This document shows, piece by piece, positions 14,690 through 19,501 of a DNA stretch of 19,501 bases (the first letter of the stretch is position 1; each line of letters begins with the position of its first letter). The notes under the pieces were generated by a model. The model was not told the origin of the DNA. It saw only the letters and a list, made by a program, of their open reading frames with translations, and did not search any database. Source of the DNA: Gammaproteobacteria bacterium UBA2168 (GTDB lineage Bacteria > Pseudomonadota > Gammaproteobacteria > Pseudomonadales > Azotimanducaceae); NCBI GenBank assembly GCA_002327525.1, contig DCWG01000003.1, positions 569 to 20,069 of the forward strand. Direction: 5' to 3'. Both the position numbers and the translations under genes were made by a program.

Positions 14690-15711
14690 CTCCGCTCTTC
14701 GATTGCGTCGATCAATCCCCATTCGAGCGCTGTCTTGGCGTTGATCTTTTTGTTCAGAATCGTCATGTATGCAGTCCTCCGGCGCCCGATTCGCCTCGGA
14801 ATGCTCACACAGCCCCCGGCTCCTGGAATGAGGCCCATGGTGACCTCCGGCAGCTGAAAGAAGGTGTTGGGAGCAGCACTCACATGCCCCGCGAAAGCCG
14901 GCATTTCGATGCCCGCGCCGATGCATGCGCGGTGCACGTAAAAATGGTACCGCGGCGCTTCTCGCACGATGTATCTCCCGGGCATACGCAACATTCGCAC
15001 CCGGTGCGCCTGTGCCGGATCGGTTAGCGTACCGAACTCCTCCAGTTCTCCACCGACACTGAAACAGGGGCCGTTGCCGGACACTTCGACGAGCGTTACG
15101 CCTGGGTCCATCGCGGCAAGCTTGAATGCTTGCACCAACGCGTCGCGCATGGCGCTCGACATAGAGTTGCGCGTCTGGGGGCTGTTGAGCACGATGCGCA
15201 ACCGCTGCGCGTCGCGCTCGAGCAATACGATATCCTCACGAACCTGCACAGCCTGTGCTTCGGTGCCGGTGCGCCGATCATGCAACCAGCGTGCGAACTC
15301 CTCCCCCGCCTGCAAGGTCGCGTAGCCGAGCGACTCCACGGTTAACGCCTGCATCACGTCGCCGCGTTCGCATGCACGCAGCACCTGCACCAGCATCGAC
15401 GCCGCCTGCGGATTACGCAGGATGTTGCCGACCGCGCGCTGATACTCCGCCCCCGGGGCGACGACGAGGTCCACCGCGCTCTCAAGCGCGGAGTAGCCCT
15501 CAGCACCGACCCCGATCACGGGCACTGGCTGTGAGGAGAGCCAGTGTCTCAGGCGCTCGAGTTCCGTCGCTTTCAGGTTGCTCCGGGTGCCGAGATCCAA
15601 CGCAAGATAGCGGCGCCGATCGGGATCGGCCTCCGCCCACCCGGGATCGAGGGATGCATCCGACGCCTCGCCGGGCGATATGGGTACGAGCACGTCGTCT
15701 GAGCTATTCAA
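14686..15711 (-). CDS. Crotonase-family enoyl-CoA hydratase/isomerase with permuted C-terminal region
   Basis: A 341-residue protein started at TTG 15711 (a GGGGG box lies six bases upstream; no ATG or GTG is in frame before it, a GTG follows at codon 7). Residues about 160-341 are a crotonase core: LRIVLNSPQTRNSMSSAMRD, oxyanion loop CFSVGGELEEFG (216-227), GAGIEMPAF (265-273, Glu269) and FFQLPEVTMGLIPGAGG (284-300, Glu289). Both catalytic glutamates are therefore present. The core stops right after ALEWGLIDAIE, where 60-90 more helical residues normally follow. That region appears instead at 88-147 (NPQAASMLVQVLRA, TVESLGYATLQAGEEFARWL), behind a degenerate beta region at 36-87. It is last in the leftward unit, 92 bp after the MaoC gene; that gap holds no gene. 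I recall similar proteins from actinobacteria. Confidence 0.83.
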   Translation of the reverse strand: MNSSDDVLVPISPGEASDASLDPGWAEADPDRRRYLALDLGTRSNLKATELERLRHWLSSQPVPVIGVGAEGYSALESAVDLVVAPGAEYQRAVGNILRNPQAASMLVQVLRACERGDVMQALTVESLGYATLQAGEEFARWLHDRRTGTEAQAVQVREDIVLLERDAQRLRIVLNSPQTRNSMSSAMRDALVQAFKLAAMDPGVTLVEVSGNGPCFSVGGELEEFGTLTDPAQAHRVRMLRMPGRYIVREAPRYHFYVHRACIGAGIEMPAFAGHVSAAPNTFFQLPEVTMGLIPGAGGCVSIPRRIGRRRTAYMTILNKKINAKTALEWGLIDAIEERS

Positions 15712-15803
15712 CGATGGCCCCCAGGAGTTGCCTTTCTTACGACTGTACCCGGCACGTCAGGCGACGCAAGCTCTACTCATGCCGCTTTTCGCCTCGGGAC
15801 ATC

Positions 15804-16220
15804 TCAAGGCGCGAGAACAACGGTCGCCCGGCCAGGCGTCGTCACCTCACCAGTCTCGTTTTCGATGTACAGATCGAGTTCAACACGACCGCTATCAGGA
15901 TCTACCCCGGCGATCCGCCCACCGCTGGTGAGCGTTTCGCCGAGGTAGGCGGCCAGACGGTTGGAATAGCTGAAACTCAGCAGCTCGCCATCGCCCCCCA
16001 ACCAGTTAGTGACGGCCTGGCACAGCCAGTCTCCCTGCAGCGGGCCATCGATCACCAGTGCTGAATAACCCTCCTGCTCCCGGGCGTACACATCGTCATA
16101 GTGAATGCGATGCGGATTCCACACTGCCGCGTTGTATAGGAACAGGCTCACATTGCTCGCCTCGTGCTCACGCCGGGGCAGTTCGTCGCCTACCTTGATG
16201 GATTTAAGGGTCACCGGCAT
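15804..16220 (-). CDS. MaoC-like dehydratase, C-type half (HTD2-like)
   Basis: A 138-residue single hot-dog protein from ATG 16220 (the open frame runs 14 codons further but into the preceding gene). It contains NAAVWNPHRIHYDDVYAREQ (30-49), the hydratase segment with His40 and Asp42, then EGYSALVIDGPLQGDW, as in the C-terminal half of HTD2/mesaconyl-CoA hydratase-like enzymes. In classical R-hydratases the motif is GDxNPIHxD; the first Asp is absent here, as in the HTD2 type. Two bases separate it from the stop of the N-type half (GAGG lies inside that gene's end), so the two are translationally coupled and should form one heteromeric dehydratase, hydrating or dehydrating a 2-enoyl-/3-hydroxyacyl-CoA. 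Confidence 0.85.
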   Translation of the reverse strand: MPVTLKSIKVGDELPRREHEASNVSLFLYNAAVWNPHRIHYDDVYAREQEGYSALVIDGPLQGDWLCQAVTNWLGGDGELLSFSYSNRLAAYLGETLTSGGRIAGVDPDSGRVELDLYIENETGEVTTPGRATVVLAP

Positions 16221-16222
16221 GC

Positions 16223-16684
16223 CTACCTCGCGATGGCGGTCTGGATCTCTTCCATCACACACTCACCGTCGGCGGTGGTGATAGCGAGTTCGCGCCGTAT
16301 GAATATGAGCGGGCCGGAGCGCCCCTCTTTCTCGAACATCTCCACCAGCGTGCGCACCCCGATCAGCACGTCGCCTGGCCGGATGGGGCGGTGAAAGCGC
16401 AACTCGGTGCCACCAGCCATGTAACGATTGAGCGGCAGCCTGGGTCCCGAGTGTGTATCCGCTGACCGGGAAAGCCCGTCGTGCCGTAAGTCACCGGGAC
16501 CGCAGACCTCACCAAACAGATTGAATACGAACATGGGTGGCGCTTCGTCGCCGCTCAGGTATTCTTGGAGTTGTTGCTCCGTGGCGCGTGCGTACTTCTG
16601 GATGTCACGCCGGGAGACTTCGACGGTGACCGGCTCATCAGAGGTCCCGATCCAGGCGAGGTGTTCTTCGGTAAGCAACGTCAC
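16223..16684 (-). CDS. MaoC N-terminal-domain dehydratase half (FAS1-like)
   Basis: A 153-residue protein resembling the MaoC_dehydrat_N domain: VSRRDIQKYARAT (23-35), the DEAPPMFVFNLFG stretch, then AGGTELRFHRPIRPGDVLIG (90-109) and MFEKEGRSGPLIFIRRE. This half usually carries the long-helix substrate pocket, while the catalytic residues sit on the partner hot dog, which is the next gene. The start is GTG 16684; a TGA lies two codons earlier in frame, so no longer product is possible. The GTG overlaps the stop of a short frame upstream (GTGA), which hints at a coupled small gene there. A MaoC pair encoded as separate halves is known from steroid side-chain degradation (ChsH1/ChsH2-like), but the sequence does not show that substrate. 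Confidence 0.83.
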   Translation of the reverse strand: MTLLTEEHLAWIGTSDEPVTVEVSRRDIQKYARATEQQLQEYLSGDEAPPMFVFNLFGEVCGPGDLRHDGLSRSADTHSGPRLPLNRYMAGGTELRFHRPIRPGDVLIGVRTLVEMFEKEGRSGPLIFIRRELAITTADGECVMEEIQTAIAR

Positions 16685-16794
16685 GCATCACCCTTGTCTT
16701 TGATCAGCTTTCGCGCCATGCCGAAGCCACCCCCCGAGCCCTTCGGTGAAGCCCGACACAAGATCGACGATGGGTACCTCCGATCATTTCGACA
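16681..16794 (-). other. Spacer with a possible frameshifted small ORF
   Basis: Between the CoA-transferase stop and the MaoC start, the minus strand has GGAGG at 16781-16777, then five bases and an ATC codon (16771-16769) opening IVDLVSGFTEGLGG. Past a run of six G (about 16736-16731) the continuation lies one frame over: GGFGMARKLIKDKGDA, ending in TGA that overlaps the MaoC GTG start (GTGA). The joined peptide would be about 29 residues. The good ribosome site, sensible composition and stop/start overlap argue for a once-coupled small gene; the frame change and lack of a standard start argue for decay or chance. I do not recognise the peptide. Confidence 0.3.
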
Positions 16795-18027
16795 TCACGG
16801 CTCCGCACTGGCTGACAGTTCGGCGAACACTTCCTCGTTGTGCTCGCCGAGATGGGGCGCGCATCGTGAAATGCGCCACGCGCTCTTCTCGAAGCGGTAC
16901 GGTGCGCCGGGGTAGCGAACCGTCTGGTCCGGATCGTCGTGCTGCACTTTGTGTTGAAATCCCCGGGCGATGAAATGTTCGTCCTCGAATGCTTCTTCAG
17001 GAGAGTAGACGACGCCCACCGGAATACCAGCGCGCTGTGCACCCAGAAAGAACTCCTTCGCAGGCAGCCGGTCGGCGAGCAGCGCCATGGCGTCCCTGGC
17101 GGCCATGAACATGGCGACGATCTCGTCGTCTTCACCGATCTTCGAACGGTCGAGGTGTTCGCGTTGCGTCGCCATCTCGATGAATACGGTCTCGGGAAAC
17201 TCGTCACGCAACCCGGCATCCTCTATCCACCGCAGCAGACCGGCGAATTCCCTCGGCGTACGCGGCAGGACTCCGGTGTTCACATAGCGGCCATCACCGG
17301 AACGCACCTGTGTGGAGGCGGTTTCGATCTCCATGGCATGGCGGCCGGTCTGACGTTGCACTATGCTCTGTTGGATCAACCAGTGGTAGCTAGCCATTTC
17401 GGTGGTAACGTTGGCGGCCGCGTGCAGGCTCACGTCGATGAATTGCCCCTCGTTGGAGCCAAAACGTGACAGTAACGCGGTGAGCACGCTCATCACAATG
17501 TAGTGAGCACCCGTGTTGTAGCCCTGAAACCCTCCGCCGCGGATAGGCGGTAGTTCGTGGTCGTCATACCCACAACTCCATACCGGCCCCCCACCAGCCA
17601 GGATGGTGAGATCGGTGACGGGCTCCGCTGATCTGGGGCTCGTCACGCCGTACGGAGTGATGGCGGCATGCACCAGGCCTGGATTACCGGTGGACAAAGC
17701 GGCGAAGTCCAACGCCTTCCGTACGTCCGGCGCCATGCCTTCTATCAACACGTCGGCATCTCCGATGAGGTCGCCGAGCAGATTGCGGCCGGAATCCGAG
17801 CTGAGATCGAGGGTGATGCCGCGTTTGGAGGTGTTGAAATGCCACCAGTGCAGGCTGCGCTCCGGCCCCGGTTCGTCATCGACGAACGGTGGATAGCGGC
17901 GTGCGGCGGCACCATCCGGGGGTTCCACCAGAATGACATCGGCGCCCATGTCAGCCAGTAGCTTGCCCGCAAACGCCGTGGCATCCGTGCTGAGTTCGAT
18001 TACACGTATACCTTCCAAAGCGCTCAT
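16795..18027 (-). CDS. Family III CoA-transferase subunit B, catalytic Asp missing
   Basis: A 410-residue CaiB/BaiF-family protein from ATG 18027 (MSALEGIRVIELS), the normal family start; an open frame of 38 codons before it lies inside the upstream gene. Family features: LLADMGADVILVEPP (23-37), STSKRG-like NTSKRGITLDLSS (65-77), ADVLIEG, LTALLSRFGSNEGQFIDVSL (182-201) and the late IPVGVVYSPEEAFEDEHF with LGEHNEEVF at the end. The active-site segment reads GGFQGYNTGAHYIV: where catalytic members have Asp (DxxTG or DxTG) there is Gly169-Tyr170-Asn171. It is therefore probably inactive alone and serves as a partner of the gene before it, which keeps the Asp. The two overlap by ATGA, giving equimolar coupled translation. 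Confidence 0.88.
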   Translation of the reverse strand: MSALEGIRVIELSTDATAFAGKLLADMGADVILVEPPDGAAARRYPPFVDDEPGPERSLHWWHFNTSKRGITLDLSSDSGRNLLGDLIGDADVLIEGMAPDVRKALDFAALSTGNPGLVHAAITPYGVTSPRSAEPVTDLTILAGGGPVWSCGYDDHELPPIRGGGFQGYNTGAHYIVMSVLTALLSRFGSNEGQFIDVSLHAAANVTTEMASYHWLIQQSIVQRQTGRHAMEIETASTQVRSGDGRYVNTGVLPRTPREFAGLLRWIEDAGLRDEFPETVFIEMATQREHLDRSKIGEDDEIVAMFMAARDAMALLADRLPAKEFFLGAQRAGIPVGVVYSPEEAFEDEHFIARGFQHKVQHDDPDQTVRYPGAPYRFEKSAWRISRCAPHLGEHNEEVFAELSASAEP

Positions 18028-19259
18028 ACCACTCCCTCCTCTCGCAACGCCGCCACCTCGCCGGACGACATGCCGAGGAGCCCCGTCAGCACTTGTTCCG
18101 TGTGTTCGCCGAGGCAGGGGCCGCCGCGCTCGATGCGCCAATCCGTCTTCGACAGGTGCACCGGCAGCCCGTCGACCCGTATTTCACCCATCTTGGAGTG
18201 CACCACACTCGGCCACAAATCGAAGCCCTCGGTGTCGGGGTCCTGATCGATGCGCTCGCCGGGTTTCTGCACTGCAGCCGCCGGGATGCCAGCGTCAAGC
18301 AACGCTCGCTGTACATCGAACTTTCCACGTGTGCGTGTCCAGGCCGTGACATGCGCTTCCAGCGCATCCTCGTTGGCTTTGCGGGCGCCGATATCGGCAA
18401 ACGCGGCCTCCTGCGTCCATGGCTCGTTCACCAAACCGGTAAACGCGCACCAGTCGCCCTCATCCCGACAGACGATGGCGACCCATTCGTCATCACCGCT
18501 GCAGCGGAATATGCCGTGCGGGGCCATCTCCGAGCCTAGGCTGCGATTGCCGTTGGGCATACCCGGCCGACGTGTGGGCCTGTGATTGATGGTCCAATCG
18601 AGCAATGCGGGGCCATGCAGGGTGAGACCCACCTCCGTGCAGGCAAGATCGACCCACTGTCCCTCGCCGGTGCGCTCGCGATGCATGAGCGCCATGAGAA
18701 TGGCGATGGCCATGTACATGGCGCCGGTGTGATCCATATAGGAATAGCCCCAACCGGCCGGTTCCTCATCCGGAAGGCCCGAGGTGAAGGTCAGCCCGCA
18801 GATAGCCTGTACGATGGGCCCCCAGGTCTTATACTGCCCGTACGGACCGACATGGCCGAAGCCACAGTTGGACACGTAGATGACATCCGGGCGCATTTCC
18901 TTCAGCGCTTCGTAACCGAAGCCCCACTTGTCGAGCACTCCGGCCGCGAAGTTCTCGCTCACCACGTCGGATACGCGCACGAGTTCTCTCAGAATCTCCT
19001 TGCCCTTTTCCGTGCGCAGATTCAGCGTGATGCCTTTTTTGTCGGTGTTGTGATTGTTAAATCCACCGCCAAAGGCCTCACCACGGCGCTCGTCTACAAA
19101 CGGTGGCATCGCACGGAGGATGTCCCAACGACCGCGCATCACCGGATCTTCTATCCGAATCACGTCCGCACCGAAGGCGGCTATCCATTTTGTCGCACCT
19201 GCACCGGCCAGCTGGCCCGTGAAGTCACAGATCCGATAACGGCTGAGCGCACCTGTCAC
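18024..19259 (-). CDS. Family III CoA-transferase subunit A, catalytic
   Basis: A 411-residue family III CoA-transferase. I chose GTG 19259 (MTGALSRYRICDFTGQLAGA), preceded by a GGGGGGAG box at about four bases; a TTG six codons earlier is the alternative. Signature regions: WIAAFGADVIRIEDP (25-39), NTDKKGITLNLR (71-82), SDVVSENFAAGVLDKWG (97-113), and the active site YSYMDHTGAMYMAIAILMAL (172-191), where Asp176 matches the nucleophile that forms the acyl-anhydride with CoA esters. HRERTGEGQWVDLACTE follows. It leads the leftward unit of CoA-transferase pair, MaoC pair and permuted crotonase. It should activate an organic acid by taking CoA from a donor such as succinyl-CoA; donor and acceptor cannot be told from sequence. 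Confidence 0.9.
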   Translation of the reverse strand: MTGALSRYRICDFTGQLAGAGATKWIAAFGADVIRIEDPVMRGRWDILRAMPPFVDERRGEAFGGGFNNHNTDKKGITLNLRTEKGKEILRELVRVSDVVSENFAAGVLDKWGFGYEALKEMRPDVIYVSNCGFGHVGPYGQYKTWGPIVQAICGLTFTSGLPDEEPAGWGYSYMDHTGAMYMAIAILMALMHRERTGEGQWVDLACTEVGLTLHGPALLDWTINHRPTRRPGMPNGNRSLGSEMAPHGIFRCSGDDEWVAIVCRDEGDWCAFTGLVNEPWTQEAAFADIGARKANEDALEAHVTAWTRTRGKFDVQRALLDAGIPAAAVQKPGERIDQDPDTEGFDLWPSVVHSKMGEIRVDGLPVHLSKTDWRIERGGPCLGEHTEQVLTGLLGMSSGEVAALREEGVV

Positions 19260-19337
19260 CGTGCTCCCCCCTCTCAAGTCAATACAGCAATGATAACCAC
19301 ACAGAAGATCACCGCTTCAACCGCGAATTCCAATGAG
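19260..19337 (-). promoter_or_regulatory. Leader region of the CoA-transferase unit
   Basis: This stretch separates the first gene of the leftward unit from the terminal tandem repeats, so its promoter should be here or in the repeats. On the minus strand TTGAAG and TATCAT occur 19 bases apart (TTGAAG at about 19323-19318), a poor sigma70-like pair with overlong spacing. No palindrome is seen. The promoter call is weak. Confidence 0.25.
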
Positions 19338-19340
19338 TAA

Positions 19341-19481
19341 ATTTCCGATGAGGACATACAATTAAATTTCCGATGAGGACATACAATTAATTTCCGATGA
19401 GGACATACAATTAATTTCCGATGAGGACAAATTTCCGGTGAGGATCCGATGAGGAAGGATCCGATGGGATCCGATGAGGAC
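19341..19481. repeat. Degenerating tandem repeat, possible IS end
   Basis: ATTTCCGATGAGGAC occurs exactly at 19341, 19366, 19390 and 19414, separated by ACATACAATTA-type linkers (period 24-25 bases). It decays to ATTTCCGGTGAGGAT at 19431 and then to short CCGATGAGGA/CCGATGGGAT copies at 19446, 19461 and 19471. Copy length shrinks from 25 to about 10 bases toward the window edge. Read on the minus strand the unit is GTCCTCATCGGAAAT, which resembles, from memory, repeats at the ends of some IS21-like elements, whose transposase binds several copies. No transposase lies in the window. A short minus-strand frame across it (19274-19483) is a product of the repetition. Confidence 0.7.
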
Positions 19482-19501
19482 ACACACCGGCTGATGAACG
19501 T

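Noticed and set aside
15255..16064. Plus-strand open frame of 269 codons
   Set aside because: Very rich in Arg, Pro and Ser and antisense to the crotonase and MaoC genes.
18582..19340. Plus-strand open frame of 252 codons
   Set aside because: Antisense to the catalytic CoA-transferase; no family resemblance.
19341..19481. CRISPR array
   Set aside because: The repeats are separated by only 9-10 bases of nearly identical sequence, with no unique spacers.

Overview
The window looks like a piece of a GC-rich bacterial chromosome, most likely an aerobic proteobacterium; I cannot name the organism. Its genes are compact, stop/start overlaps are frequent, and nearly everything encodes CoA-linked catabolism of an unidentified, probably alicyclic, terpenoid-like or steroid-like substrate. 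No rRNA, tRNA, CRISPR array or phage gene was seen.

Left part (1-7140). A carboxyltransferase subunit of a biotin-dependent acyl-CoA carboxylase runs in from the left edge (+). The rest lies on the minus strand: an orphan sensor histidine kinase, a relic of a YqfO/NIF3-like gene, an APH-type phosphotransferase, an SMP-30-type lactonase, a Baeyer-Villiger monooxygenase (BVMO) and a membrane protein with an HEWGH motif. A 123-bp IS630-type MITE sits exactly between the lactonase and the phosphotransferase. Taking it out in silico restores a tight operon, BVMO - lactonase - phosphotransferase. BVMO plus lactonase would convert a ketone to a lactone and then to a hydroxy acid.

Middle part (7141-14689). 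Two transcription units diverge from a 159-bp control region at 10440-10598. Leftward run two acyl-CoA dehydrogenases that look like the halves of a heteromeric enzyme, then a crotonase-fold protein lacking both usual catalytic glutamates. Rightward run an acyl-CoA ligase, a family III CoA-transferase with its C-terminal lobe apparently moved to the N-terminus, and a metal-dependent amidohydrolase.

Right part (14686-19501). A minus-strand unit converges on the amidohydrolase, the two stop codons overlapping. It reads, in transcription order: CoA-transferase A (catalytic Asp present), CoA-transferase B (Asp missing, coupled by ATGA), a small broken reading frame, a MaoC N-type half dehydratase, a MaoC C-type half dehydratase, and a crotonase with a rearranged (permutation-like) architecture. 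The window ends in a degenerate tandem repeat that resembles an IS end.

The most interesting element is the cassette at 10599-15711: acyl-CoA ligase, permuted CoA-transferase, amidohydrolase and permuted crotonase. From memory, relatives of the last three occur in actinobacteria, which would suggest a conserved but functionally undefined acyl-CoA pathway and possible transfer between phyla. I could not check this.
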